DNA from: Tenacibaculum jejuense
GTDB lineage: Bacteria; Bacteroidota; Bacteroidia; Flavobacteriales; Flavobacteriaceae
Direction: 5' to 3'
NCBI RefSeq assembly: GCF_900198195.1
Contig: NZ_LT899436.1
Location: 496,001 to 560,000 of the forward strand
DNA length: 64,000 bases
The notes beneath the pieces are model-generated. The model was not told the DNA's origin. It ran no database searches and saw nothing but the letters and a program-made list of their open reading frames with translations. Shown here piece after piece: positions 26,283 to 34,949 of the stretch. Position numbers and translations under genes: made by a program. Positions within the stretch are counted from its first letter, which is position 1. Each line of letters opens with the position of its first letter.

Positions 26283-26819
26283 TTAAAAGAAAGAGAAACC
26301 GATACCAAGAGAAATACTATCTAAGTTTCCGTTTTCAAATTCTGCTATTTTCTTTCTATGAAAGTCCAAGCGTACTAATCCGTTCCAGCGACTAGAGCTA
26401 AAACTCATTAATCCTAACCCGACTTTATAATAATTACCGTTACTAAAGCTTTCAGAAGGTCTCCACATTTTACCAAAACTTGCGTCTATAAAGTAAGCAG
26501 AGCTACTTTTAGCAATAAAGTTATATCGTAGTGTTCCAAAATAGGGAATAGAGTTAATAGCGTATCTAAAATGATGATCGTATCCCATACTTACACTTCC
26601 AGACCAACGTTGATCGAATTGATAACCAACTTCTGCTCTAAGTAAAATTGATTTAGGAGTAATAAATGACCCATTACCTTCTTCCGCTAATTTGAATTTC
26701 TGATTAAGGCCGAAAGTGGTTCCAATATTTCCAATAAAAAAAGGTTTTTTCTCTCGAATCTGTGCTTGACCTGTTAAAAAAATGTTTAGTAATAGTAGAC
26801 TAAGTAGTAGTTTCTTCAT
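26283..26819 (-). CDS. Small outer-membrane beta-barrel protein
   Basis: This 178-aa precursor has a signal peptide (MKKLLLSLLLLNIFLTGQAQ) and then alternating amphipathic strands rich in aromatic residues, ending in FSFF, the terminal aromatic pattern read by the barrel assembly machinery. It resembles the outer membrane beta-barrel (OMP_b-brl) group with about eight strands. Despite its position next to the adhesin it is on the opposite strand and does not resemble PorP/SprF. Ligand and role are unknown. Confidence 0.65.
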   Translation of the reverse strand: MKKLLLSLLLLNIFLTGQAQIREKKPFFIGNIGTTFGLNQKFKLAEEGNGSFITPKSILLRAEVGYQFDQRWSGSVSMGYDHHFRYAINSIPYFGTLRYNFIAKSSSAYFIDASFGKMWRPSESFSNGNYYKVGLGLMSFSSSRWNGLVRLDFHRKKIAEFENGNLDSISLGIGFSFF

Positions 26820-26883
26820 GATGGTTTTTTAGTTTTCATCATTTTATCAATAACTATTCCAAGATTTCTTTTGTAACTAAAAA

Positions 26884-27417
26884 ATGAATTTCGCGTCCCA
26901 TAATAAAAAAGCTATGGGAGGATATGGAAGTATACAGCCTTTATTAAACAGTAATAAAGATTTATTGCGAAAGAAAAGTTTATTTAAGAATAAAGACAAA
27001 AAAGTTAAATCTGAAGAAGGAGAATTAGAATTTATAAAATTATCTGATGAAGAGTTGAAGCTATTAAAGAAAGAAATGGCTAAAAAATCTTGGAAAGAAA
27101 AAGTGCTAGGAGTATTTACTGTTGTTTTCGTAATTGCTTTTGTAGGTTTTACAGCGAGTTACTTAATTCAACAAAATAGAGTTTATGAAGAATATATAGC
27201 GTCTAAAAATCATCAACATAAGTTAAATGAATTTAATATCAATATTAAAAAAGGAGATGAATTCTATTATCAAGGACATTATAAAAATGCGCTATTCTTT
27301 TATACAAAAAGCTCAACCTTATTTCCGGAGAATAGTTTAGTGAAAACTAAAATGAATAACTGTTATCGTTTACGATGCGAAAATGAGAATATAGATTGTA
27401 ATAAATTAGTGCGATAA
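26884..27417 (+). CDS. Single-pass membrane protein with C-terminal TPR-like region
   Basis: This 177-aa protein has a basic cytoplasmic N-terminus (about 1-75), one membrane helix at about 76-100 (VLGVFTVVFVIAFVGFTASY) and a C-terminal region around 120-165 with a TPR-like helix pair (GDEFYYQGHYKNALFFYTKS). Cysteines 160, 164 and 171 lie near the end. It is probably an inner-membrane scaffold; I do not recognise a named family. Its last 12 bases overlap the end of the convergent truB gene. Confidence 0.6.
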   Translation: MNFASHNKKAMGGYGSIQPLLNSNKDLLRKKSLFKNKDKKVKSEEGELEFIKLSDEELKLLKKEMAKKSWKEKVLGVFTVVFVIAFVGFTASYLIQQNRVYEEYIASKNHQHKLNEFNINIKKGDEFYYQGHYKNALFFYTKSSTLFPENSLVKTKMNNCYRLRCENENIDCNKLVR

Positions 27418-28098
27418 GCTTTCAATAAATCCATCTATATTTTGTGCATTATCTACAGAAAAATCACCAATTTTTGTACGTCGTAAAACAGATAAATGCG
27501 CACCTGAATTTAAAGCAATACCAAAATCATGAGCTAAAGACCTAATATAAGTTCCTTTGCTGCAAACGACTCTAAACTCGATGTTTAAACCATCAATTTT
27601 AGTAATTTCAAATTCAGAAATTTCTACTTGTCTCGATTTAATTTCTGTTGTTTTACCTTGTCTTGCTAGTTCATATAGACGTTTACCGTCTTTTTTAATA
27701 GCAGAGAAAATAGGTGGTTTTTGCTGAATCTTTCCTAGAAATTGTTCAGTAGTTTTATAAATTAAATCAGATGTGATATGTTCCGTAGGGAAAGTTTTAT
27801 CAATTTCAGTTTCTAAATCATAACTAGGTGTAGTTCCTCCTAAAACGAAGGTTCCTGTGTATTCTTTTATCTGACCTTGATATGTTTCAATACTTTTAGT
27901 TTGTTTACCTGTACAGATAATTAATAAGCCAGTAGCCAAAGGATCTAATGTTCCAGCATGACCAACTTTTATTTTCTTAATATCAAAACGCTTTCTAATG
28001 TGCCAACGAAGTTTGTTAACCACTTGAAAAGACGTCCATTCTAAAGGTTTGTCAATAAGTAAAACCTTTCCTTCTTTAAAATCCTCTAAAGTATTCAT
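27406..28098 (-). CDS. truB: tRNA pseudouridine(55) synthase TruB
   Basis: This 230-aa enzyme has the catalytic aspartate in HAGTLDPLATGLL (about residues 48-60), an N-terminal KPLEWTSFQVVNKLR and the conserved KGTYIRSLAHDFG near residue 180. It isomerises U55 in the T loop of tRNAs. The length is that of the short bacterial TruB without a PUA domain. It is the last gene of the ftsX-DUF3098-uppP-truB cluster, four bases after uppP, an arrangement common in Flavobacteriia. Confidence 0.95.
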   Translation of the reverse strand: MNTLEDFKEGKVLLIDKPLEWTSFQVVNKLRWHIRKRFDIKKIKVGHAGTLDPLATGLLIICTGKQTKSIETYQGQIKEYTGTFVLGGTTPSYDLETEIDKTFPTEHITSDLIYKTTEQFLGKIQQKPPIFSAIKKDGKRLYELARQGKTTEIKSRQVEISEFEITKIDGLNIEFRVVCSKGTYIRSLAHDFGIALNSGAHLSVLRRTKIGDFSVDNAQNIDGFIESLSH

Positions 28099-28102
28099 GT
28101 GA

Positions 28103-28897
28103 TTATTTTAATAAAGCGTATCCAATCGCAATTACACCTACAATTGCACAGTATATAGAAAAGTAAGAAAGTTTACTTTTTTTCACTAAAGCAATCATCC
28201 ATTGGCAAGCTAGTAATCCAGTTATAAAAGCAGCAATAAAACCAGCAGAAATCGGAACAATTTCAGAAGATTGAAAATTAATATCTCCACCTAAAATATC
28301 TTTCGCAATTTTACCAAAAATTAAAGGCACAACCATTAAAAATGAAAAGCGCGCGGCTTTTGTTCTGTCTATTCCTAATAATACAGATGTAGAGATTGTA
28401 GCACCAGATCTAGAAATTCCTGGTAACATTGCTATTGCTTGCGAAATCCCAATAACTAAAGAGTTAGAAAATGATACATTCTTTTCTGTGTTTTTAGCTT
28501 TGTCTGCCAATAATAAAAGTATAGCAGTTACTAAAAGCATAAAACCAATAAGTAAAATGTTTTTACTAAAAAAAGTTTCTAATTGCTCTTCAAACAACAA
28601 ACCAATGATAACCGCAGGAATCATGGAAATTACAATTTTTGCCGAAAATTGTGATTCTTCATTCCATTTGAATTGAAACAAACCTTTGAAAATTTGAGCA
28701 ACTTCTTTTCTGAAAATCACCAACGTACTTAAAGCTGTAGCAAAATGCAAAACAACAGTAAAAGTTAAACTTTCTTTAGGTACAGAATTATCACCTAAAA
28801 TGGCTTTTACCAATTCTAAATGTCCACTTGATGAAACGGGTAAAAACTCGGTTAATCCTTGAATAATTCCAAGGATAATCGCTTCTAAAATATCCAT
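28103..28897 (-). CDS. uppP: Undecaprenyl-diphosphatase UppP (BacA)
   Basis: This 264-aa integral membrane protein carries both signature segments: GLTEFLPVSSSGHLEL (about 15-30) and PGISRSGATISTSVLLG (about 158-174), which hold the catalytic Glu, Ser, His and Arg residues. It dephosphorylates undecaprenyl diphosphate to recycle the lipid carrier of peptidoglycan and surface glycans, and is linked to bacitracin resistance. It lies two bases after the DUF3098 gene. Confidence 0.95.
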   Translation of the reverse strand: MDILEAIILGIIQGLTEFLPVSSSGHLELVKAILGDNSVPKESLTFTVVLHFATALSTLVIFRKEVAQIFKGLFQFKWNEESQFSAKIVISMIPAVIIGLLFEEQLETFFSKNILLIGFMLLVTAILLLLADKAKNTEKNVSFSNSLVIGISQAIAMLPGISRSGATISTSVLLGIDRTKAARFSFLMVVPLIFGKIAKDILGGDINFQSSEIVPISAGFIAAFITGLLACQWMIALVKKSKLSYFSIYCAIVGVIAIGYALLK

Positions 28898-28899
28898 AG

Positions 28900-29145
28900 T
28901 TACTTTTTAGGGTTGGCTAAAATAGCATATATTTCAATACCTAAGCCAATAATAACTAACATAGGAGCTAGGCGAATTCTTCTCCAACTATATAACTCTT
29001 CATTAAATACATTAGGATCATCACTTCCACCGCCTGCCATAAGAATAAATCCTAAAGCAATAACAGCTAAACCAATTAACATGATTTTATAATTTCGTTT
29101 ACCGAATAAAAATTCTGGTTGTTCTGAATTTTTATTTTTTCCCAT
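28900..29145 (-). CDS. DUF3098 small membrane protein
   Basis: This 81-aa protein has two membrane helices (about 18-37 and 58-76) joined by a loop with GGGSDDPNVFNEELYSWRRI, the hallmark of DUF3098. It is almost always found between ftsX and uppP in Bacteroidota, which suggests a link to the cell envelope or division, but no function is established. It lies three bases after ftsX. Confidence 0.85.
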   Translation of the reverse strand: MGKNKNSEQPEFLFGKRNYKIMLIGLAVIALGFILMAGGGSDDPNVFNEELYSWRRIRLAPMLVIIGLGIEIYAILANPKK

Positions 29146-29148
29146 AGT

Positions 29149-30027
29149 TTAATAATATAAATCGTTGGTTTGTAAGTTTAAGAAACGTTGTGTAGCAAAG
29201 TACGTACTAATCCAAGAAATAATAAATGCAGAAGCTAAAATTCCTACTGCTAAATAAATTAAAGAGATATAGTCTTTTACCAACTCTAAAGCTGGTATAT
29301 TTTTATCTATATAATAAATCATAACGCTTAAAGCTATTAATGCTAATAAAGCACCAATAAAACCTAATCGTATACTTTGCCAAATAAAAGGTTTTCTAAT
29401 AAATCGTTTGGTAGCACCTACCATTTGCATAGTTTTAATATTAAAACGTTTTGCATAAATAGATAAACGGATAGAACTATTAATTAAAATCACAGAAACT
29501 ACTGCGAAGAATCCACTTAATACTAAAAGCCAAAAGCTTATTTTTTTAATGTTCTTGGTAAGTTGTTCTACTAGTGGTTTATCGTAAGAAATATCTATTA
29601 TGAAAGTATTTTTCTCAAACTCTTTTCTAAGTTCCTCCATTTTTTCTGGAGTAACAAAGTCTGCTTTTAAGTATAAATCTACACCGTTTTTTAACGGATT
29701 AGTACCTAAAAAATCTAAAAAATCTTCTCCTAAGTCTTTACTATATGTTTTTGCAGCTTCTTCTTTAGAAATATAATACAGTTCTCTTGTATATGGTTTA
29801 GTTGTTAGAGATTCTCTAAAGGATTCTATTTGTTCCTTAGTAACGTCATCTTTAAAGAATAAAGACATTACTACTTCTTGTTTAAAATGATTGGCAACTT
29901 TAGTAGATTTTAATAAGATTAAACCTAAAATCCCAATCATAAATAGTACAATAGCAATACTAATAATTACTGAAGCATAAGAAGATCGCAAGCGTCTTTT
30001 TTGAAAAGAATCGAAAGAATTCGTCAT
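29149..30027 (-). CDS. ftsX: Cell division protein FtsX
   Basis: This 292-aa permease-like protein has one N-terminal membrane helix (about 17-40), a periplasmic domain (about 45-165), then three membrane helices in an FtsX fold (about 168-285). NIKTMQMVGATKRFIRKPFI is the conserved cytoplasmic loop. Together with the ATPase FtsE it couples divisome signals to activation of peptidoglycan hydrolases. ftsE is not adjacent. First gene of the four-gene leftward cluster. Confidence 0.92.
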   Translation of the reverse strand: MTNSFDSFQKRRLRSSYASVIISIAIVLFMIGILGLILLKSTKVANHFKQEVVMSLFFKDDVTKEQIESFRESLTTKPYTRELYYISKEEAAKTYSKDLGEDFLDFLGTNPLKNGVDLYLKADFVTPEKMEELRKEFEKNTFIIDISYDKPLVEQLTKNIKKISFWLLVLSGFFAVVSVILINSSIRLSIYAKRFNIKTMQMVGATKRFIRKPFIWQSIRLGFIGALLALIALSVMIYYIDKNIPALELVKDYISLIYLAVGILASAFIISWISTYFATQRFLNLQTNDLYY

Positions 30028-30124
30028 TAATGTGTGCTATTTGACTCGCAAGTTACAAATAATTGATATAAACTGATAACGTTTATGTATTGAAGGTTAT
30101 TTTTTATGAGTTTATTATAAAAAA

Positions 30125-30157
30125 AAATAGGAGCGAAAAGAAGTTTCGCTCCTATTT
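30125..30157 (-). terminator. Terminator of the Asn/Gly/Asp-rich lipoprotein gene
   Basis: AAATAGGAGCGAAA (30125-30138) and TTTCGCTCCTATTT (30144-30157) are perfectly complementary over 14 bases with a five-base loop, and a run of T follows on the minus strand. Confidence 0.85.
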
Positions 30158-30191
30158 GGAAGGATGTTGAAAAAAGTATGAAGTATGTTTA

Positions 30192-30731
30192 TTATTTTAC
30201 AAAATCTACAGTTATACAGTCTGACAGTTTACCACATGTTTCTGATTCAGCTTCGTAACAAATCTCAACTTTCCCTGATTGTTGTACATGATCTTTAACC
30301 AACATAACTCTAGGAGTTCGAGGTGTTACTTCTGTTCCATTTACTGTCCATTTCACATTTTTAATGTCGCTAATACTTATAGTTTTAACACCTACAAATT
30401 GATTTCTACTTGTGTTAAATTCAAAAACACCGTCAAAAACTGAACAATCTATTGGTTTTGGTGGTCCAGGAGTTTCTTCTGGATTGTTACCGTCTTGTCC
30501 GTTACTTCCGTCATTACCGTTGTTTCCATTATCCGAACCTTCATCAGGATTATTATTACCTGAGTTATCTCCGTTATCTCCATTGTTATCATTGTCAGAA
30601 TCTCCTTCTAATGCTCCTTCAGCTTCCTCAATAATTTCTGATAAGGGATTCTGCTCATCAACTAAGTTTTCATTTTGTTGACAAGAAGTAAGAACTAATG
30701 TGAATACAATTAAAAGCTTTAAAAATTTCAT
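30192..30731 (-). CDS. Lipoprotein with Asn/Gly/Asp-rich linker
   Basis: This 179-aa precursor has a lipobox at VLTSC (Cys17). An acidic stretch precedes a low-complexity linker (about residues 44-90) made almost only of Asn, Gly, Asp, Ser and Pro. A compact C-terminal domain (about 97-179) has four cysteines and an Ig-like look (VKWTVNGTEVTPR; VEICYEAES). The linker probably holds the domain away from the outer membrane. No family is recognised. The repetitive linker DNA could change length by slippage. Single gene with its own strong terminator. Confidence 0.7.
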   Translation of the reverse strand: MKFLKLLIVFTLVLTSCQQNENLVDEQNPLSEIIEEAEGALEGDSDNDNNGDNGDNSGNNNPDEGSDNGNNGNDGSNGQDGNNPEETPGPPKPIDCSVFDGVFEFNTSRNQFVGVKTISISDIKNVKWTVNGTEVTPRTPRVMLVKDHVQQSGKVEICYEAESETCGKLSDCITVDFVK

Positions 30732-30780
30732 TATGTAAATAGTTTTATGTTTTTAACAGTAGTAATACAATTGAATAAAA

Positions 30781-30822
30781 AAATACCCTACACTTTTTTT
30801 AAAAAAAAGTGTAGGGTATTTT
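30781..30822 (-). terminator. Terminator downstream of the methylmalonyl-CoA epimerase operon
   Basis: AAATACCCTACACTTTTTTT (30781-30800) and its complement at 30801-30822 form a near-perfect hairpin of about 20 bp, 27 bases after the stop of the epimerase gene. Confidence 0.8.
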
Positions 30823-30848
30823 TAATGTCTTTATTTCTATGGAGTTAT

Positions 30849-31262
30849 TTACTCGTTTTTTATTTCCTGACAAAGTTCTATAAGCACTCCATTAGTAGAT
30901 TTAGGGTGCAAAAAAGCAACTAATTTATTGTCTGCTCCTTTTTTTGGAGTTTCATTTAAAACGATAAAACCTTCTCCTTTTAAGCGAGTAATTTCAGCTT
31001 CAATATCTTCTACAGCAAAAGCAATATGATGAATTCCTTCTCCTTTCTTTTCAATAAACTTTGCAATAGGACTATCAGGTTTTGTAGCTTCGAGCAATTC
31101 AATTTTATTAGGGCCAGTTTTAAAGAATGAAGTTTTTACACCTTCACTCTCAACTTCTTCAATTTTATAATGTGCTTCACCAAAAAGCGAAGCAAATAAA
31201 GCGTTTGATTTTTCAATACTTTTTACAGCAATACCAATGTGTTCGATTTTGTCCATGATCAA
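30849..31262 (-). CDS. mce: Methylmalonyl-CoA epimerase
   Basis: This 137-aa VOC-fold protein has paired beta-alpha-beta modules. HIGIAV at the N-terminus, HHIAFAVEDIE near residue 80 and GVLIELCQ near the C-terminus give the His, His, Glu metal site and the catalytic Glu. It interconverts the (R) and (S) forms of methylmalonyl-CoA between the mutase and propionyl-CoA or succinyl-CoA. ATG 31256, two codons in, is an equally good start. It lies 33 bases after the preceding hypothetical gene on the same strand and may be cotranscribed with the DUF2589 operon. Confidence 0.88.
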   Translation of the reverse strand: MIMDKIEHIGIAVKSIEKSNALFASLFGEAHYKIEEVESEGVKTSFFKTGPNKIELLEATKPDSPIAKFIEKKGEGIHHIAFAVEDIEAEITRLKGEGFIVLNETPKKGADNKLVAFLHPKSTNGVLIELCQEIKNE

Positions 31263-31295
31263 ATAAAAATAGACTACTAAATTAAAGAAATAGAT

Positions 31296-31838
31296 TTAAA
31301 AATCGTTTAAATCTATTTCTTCAGCCATAACTAATAAAACGTCCGATTTATGCAATAAACCTAAAATTTGAAGTGTAATGCTTCTTAGTTGTTCATGCGT
31401 ATTACAAAAATGCCAGATGCCTTCTAAGAAATGAGTAAAATCTGTTTTTCTGTCAAAATTAAATGCTTTGGTTTGAGCAACTAAATTCAATAATTGTTGA
31501 ATAAGTTCTCGTGCTTGTTCTGTTTTCTGAGTAAATATTGTATTAGAGTCCCAAATATCTTCCTGTGCTTGTTTTAATAAACGAGCAGTAAAACGATACA
31601 ATTCTTTACGTTTTCCTTTAACACTAGGAATATAAGTTATGAGTTCAGCTCTAATAGCAGATATTTGAGATACTTGAGGAAGATTATTTTTCTTCAATAT
31701 TTCTTCAGTATCAAATAACCAATTTCTAAACTCAGAGGCACTAGTGCTGTTTTTTGATTCTATTAAATTTGTTAGCCTGTGAACATCTAATAACTGTTTA
31801 TTAAGCGCTTTTACGATATTTATTTTTGAAGGACGCAT
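31296..31838 (-). CDS. Hypothetical protein, third gene of the DUF2589 operon
   Basis: This 180-aa protein is predicted all-helical and soluble, without signal peptide. The basic N-terminus (MRPSKINIVKALNKQLLDVH) is followed by long amphipathic helices and an acidic end (MAEEIDLNDF). I do not recognise it. It starts two bases after the preceding gene, so it belongs to the same operon as the DUF2589 protein and is probably a partner of it. Confidence 0.6.
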   Translation of the reverse strand: MRPSKINIVKALNKQLLDVHRLTNLIESKNSTSASEFRNWLFDTEEILKKNNLPQVSQISAIRAELITYIPSVKGKRKELYRFTARLLKQAQEDIWDSNTIFTQKTEQARELIQQLLNLVAQTKAFNFDRKTDFTHFLEGIWHFCNTHEQLRSITLQILGLLHKSDVLLVMAEEIDLNDF

Positions 31839-31840
31839 AA

Positions 31841-32515
31841 TTATTCGGGTAAAAGTTTCATGTTAGTGCTTCCGTCATCATTAGCTGTTGAATGCCATTC
31901 CATACCATCTTCACTTAGTTTCATTTTAATTTGAATGATGTTTTCTGGTTTTATTTCTCTCAACTCATTGGCTTGAACAATAACTTTAGTTTGGTGTTGA
32001 GCAAGTTGTTTTTTCTGAATACGAGGTGTAAGCTCAGTTTTAATTTTTTGTTGTAAACTTTCTATTTCGATGTTGTCATCTACACGACTCAAATACAATT
32101 CAGCAAGGTTTTTAGATAACGATTCCATAGCTGCTTCTTTTTGTGTATCATCTGCTTTAATTCGCTTTTCTAAGCTATCTGTTTCTTTAGCAATAGCACT
32201 TCGCAATATGGTTGAAGTCTTTCTATCAAACGAAGAGGTTTTAGAAAAATCTTTAAACACATTATAAGTTGCAGAGTTAAACTGAACATTATCTATAGGT
32301 TGATAATCTTTTACGGGTTCACTTTCTAAATTACCAATAGCCACAGGAATATTTAATTCAATATCTGGAGTTCGAAAACGAGGAATAGAAAACGTTTTTA
32401 ATAAATTGTCTTTAGCATAAATCTCGGCAATTCTGGCAGACTCAAGGTCTGCCATCATTCTTGCCTGATTAATTCCTACGACTAAAGAACTTAAATAGTC
32501 TTTTAAATCAATCAT
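31841..32515 (-). CDS. Hypothetical protein, second gene of the DUF2589 operon
   Basis: This 224-aa soluble protein has an N-terminal helix (LKDYLSSLVVGINQARMMAD) that resembles the start of DUF2589-type proteins. A segment with FRTPDIELNIPVAIG, a long helical middle (about 85-165) and a beta-rich end follow. No catalytic or membrane feature is seen. Together with the DUF2589 protein 17 bases upstream, which shares its start style, it looks like one subunit of a cytoplasmic complex. Function unknown. Confidence 0.6.
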   Translation of the reverse strand: MIDLKDYLSSLVVGINQARMMADLESARIAEIYAKDNLLKTFSIPRFRTPDIELNIPVAIGNLESEPVKDYQPIDNVQFNSATYNVFKDFSKTSSFDRKTSTILRSAIAKETDSLEKRIKADDTQKEAAMESLSKNLAELYLSRVDDNIEIESLQQKIKTELTPRIQKKQLAQHQTKVIVQANELREIKPENIIQIKMKLSEDGMEWHSTANDDGSTNMKLLPE

Positions 32516-32532
32516 TTGTTCTAGTTTTTAGT

Positions 32533-33432
32533 TTATTCTACTGGTTGAGAAACTATAGCATCTTCTAAAATTCCTAAAAGTTTTTCCATTCCTTCTGGAA
32601 TTTCATCTTGACTCACTTTTACTTTTACACCTAAATGGAAAGTTTTATCTATTTTATGTCCTTGACGCGAATTTCTTTGGTAAGAAATACTAGTATTTAA
32701 CTTAACGGTGTTGGTATTTTTATTTACATTAAATACTCCTGGTCCTAAAGCATAATTCTTATTGGTGTTCTGATTTCCATAAGAAAAACCAGTGTTAAAC
32801 TTAAATTCACTTCCCACTCGCTTATATTCCATAGAAGTAATTTTCGCATTGAAGTCGATATTACCTTCTTCTACACGAATAAAAGGAATAGGCATCATTG
32901 TAATAATAGGAACTTGTAATTGCATTTCTTCGAATTGAGCAGGTACAGCATCTATGTCTTCTGTTTCAATATCAAATTCAGCTCCAGTACCAGATCCACC
33001 TGTAGCAGCTGCTCCGTTTTCATCATCAATTCCAGTTAATTCTAAATTAGTGCTAATCTGTGTAACCGCACCTGTATTACTTACAGCAGTAACTTCAATA
33101 GATAAACCACCAGCATTTAAAATATCACCAAGTGTATAACCAGTTCCACCAGCGCTAATACTTACACTATCTAACTTCCCGCTAATTGCAGGCTGGTAAG
33201 GTGCAACCATTTTTGGATATTTAAAACTTACATAAATTGGTTCTCCTGGTTTTATTTCGCCAGTGGCTTCATCTTCAGTGTCTGGTGTAAAACCAACACT
33301 TTTCACAAAATCTACAGTAGATAAGGCTGCTTTAGACTGCGCATCAACAATAGCGCTTAAAGGTCCGCCTATCATACCTGCAAAATCAATACTAGCCAAT
33401 TCTTGACCAGGATTGTAGTTTGATAAACTCAT
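32533..33432 (-). CDS. DUF2589 domain protein with glycine-rich insertion
   Basis: This 299-aa protein begins PGQELASIDFAGMIGGPLSA (residues 8-27), the conserved start of DUF2589, followed by an amphipathic helix ending VKSVGF. The beta-rich body continues after an insertion at about residues 85-160. The insertion has VSISAGGTGYTLGDILNAGG and a second Gly-rich stretch (AAATGGSGTGAEFDIETED), a pattern seen in phage tail and fibre proteins. The C-terminal half has paired strands that suggest a self-assembling or membrane-associated beta structure. DUF2589 has no established function. First gene of a three-gene operon. Confidence 0.75.
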   Translation of the reverse strand: MSLSNYNPGQELASIDFAGMIGGPLSAIVDAQSKAALSTVDFVKSVGFTPDTEDEATGEIKPGEPIYVSFKYPKMVAPYQPAISGKLDSVSISAGGTGYTLGDILNAGGLSIEVTAVSNTGAVTQISTNLELTGIDDENGAAATGGSGTGAEFDIETEDIDAVPAQFEEMQLQVPIITMMPIPFIRVEEGNIDFNAKITSMEYKRVGSEFKFNTGFSYGNQNTNKNYALGPGVFNVNKNTNTVKLNTSISYQRNSRQGHKIDKTFHLGVKVKVSQDEIPEGMEKLLGILEDAIVSQPVE

Positions 33433-34064
33433 AATAGTAATTTTATTGATTAAATGCCTACTCTATTTTTGTGGCTTTTCGGCTATCGCCATTCTTGTAT
33501 TTCGAAATAGCAACAACAAAATTCTGTAAAAACAAAAGTTAAATAGCAAGTCTTAGTGCTTGAAAATGAAGAGGTAATATCCTATATTTTTTAGAGTGTT
33601 TTCTTAGAAATTAGCTTTTTGATATGAGTTTTTTATAACTGATTATCATGGGATAAAAGCTAAGAGGAAAAATACATCTTTATTAAAGGTGATTTTCAGA
33701 CGAAATAGAAACTATAGTATTTTAGTTCATTATGTTTTACCTTGAGTTAGTGTAAAGTTTTATGACTCCAAGTTATTTTTCAAGGTTGAATGTAAAAAAA
33801 ATGTATTAAGAATTAGATTGTTGAGGTTGCTAATCTCACAATTACTTGCACCAAGATTTCATAATCAATAAAGTTTTAAGCTTGTAATTTGTTAGTTTAT
33901 AGTTGGTTGATTTCTTGCAATCATTGAAGATTGTTTAGGACTAACACATAATATATTGTATCTTTACAAGAAATTGTTAGTTAAACTTTCTTTTTAAAAA
34001 TTGCATATCCACACATAGAAAGTTAACTACTTACGTATTTATTAACCATTATTATATTTTAATT
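33433..34064. other. 632-bp intergenic region between divergent units
   Basis: No ORF with coding character is present. TATCTTTA at 33959-33966 is one base off the -7 consensus and may be the promoter of the rightward lipoprotein gene, leaving a leader of about 90 bases. The DUF2589 operon promoter should lie near the left end but no clean element is seen. No repeat or stable hairpin was found. Confidence 0.4.
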
Positions 34065-34694
34065 ATGAAAACAATTAGAGTTGTTACGCTTGCCCTATTG
34101 GTAAGTGCGGTAACGTTTATTGCGTGCCAAAAAGATGAAGTACCTGTAAATTCGAATACAGAAACCCAAGTAGAAAGACCTTGGAATATGATTTCTTATA
34201 AAGGTATGATTGAACGCTTAGAGGATTATGATAAAACTAGAAAACCAATTTTAGAGCAGGCTTTAGGTTATGAAGATGCTAGAATTAATTTTTATTCTAT
34301 CGAAACTTTAGAAAATTATATTGCTTATGTAAAACAATTATCTAAAGAAAAAGGAATTGAATTTACAGGAATTAATTTTGTTTCAGGAGCTTATCCTAAA
34401 GATGCAAATTATGGTACACCAGGTTATCAGCATATTATGTTTATGCCAACAACTAACATTAGTGGTAAAAATATTGGATTTGATCCCTCGCTTTCTACAG
34501 AAAATAAAGTAGTAACAATTAAAGAAGTTTTAGCTTCTTATGGTTACAATTGGGTTTATGACAGTGAAGAAGACTACAAAAACAGGAATGTTTTAAATAA
34601 ACAAATAAACGCTAATTTAAGTAATAGAGAAAAAAAAGCTGATTTAGATAGTGGAGCAGGTAATTTAAGTCATATTAAACCTCCTAATCCATAG
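34065..34694 (+). CDS. Lipoprotein, paralogue of the next gene product
   Basis: This 209-aa precursor has a signal peptide and lipobox (VTFIAC, Cys21). Residues about 40-175 form a domain shared with the protein at 34950: SYKGMIERLEDYDKTR, GYEDARINFYSIETLENYI, LSKEKGIEFTGINFVSGAYP. It ends with HIKPPNP. No known family. It sits outside or between membranes and is followed by a terminator, so it is transcribed apart from its paralogue. Its place just before a membrane protein/kinase/regulator set suggests a ligand or accessory sensor. Confidence 0.65.
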   Translation: MKTIRVVTLALLVSAVTFIACQKDEVPVNSNTETQVERPWNMISYKGMIERLEDYDKTRKPILEQALGYEDARINFYSIETLENYIAYVKQLSKEKGIEFTGINFVSGAYPKDANYGTPGYQHIMFMPTTNISGKNIGFDPSLSTENKVVTIKEVLASYGYNWVYDSEEDYKNRNVLNKQINANLSNREKKADLDSGAGNLSHIKPPNP

Positions 34695-34800
34695 ATCTAA
34701 ATATCTTGCTTGGAAATATTATGCAAAGATTCTAGATATTTATGCGAAATTTAAATAGACTACATAATATAAGTGTTCAAATCAAAACCCTGAAAATACT

Positions 34801-34842
34801 ACAGGAAACACCCTTTCTAGTAAAGGGTGTTTTTCCTGTATT
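34801..34842 (+). terminator. Terminator between the two paralogues
   Basis: ACAGGAAACACCCTTT (34801-34816) and the arm ending TTTTTCCTGT (to 34839) form a long hairpin with a five-base loop and a small bulge, followed by TTTTATTTTT. Confidence 0.8.
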
Positions 34843-34949
34843 TTATTTTTAAAAACTTGATTTACTTGATCTCTAGAAAAAGAATGTAGTTTTCTTTAAA
34901 AATTACCATGTACTTTTGGCTGTGAATTTAAACACAAACATCAAACATC

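Noticed and set aside
26283..26819. SprF/PorP partner of the adhesin
   Set aside because: The protein is about half the usual length, lies on the opposite strand and lacks PorP-like patterns.
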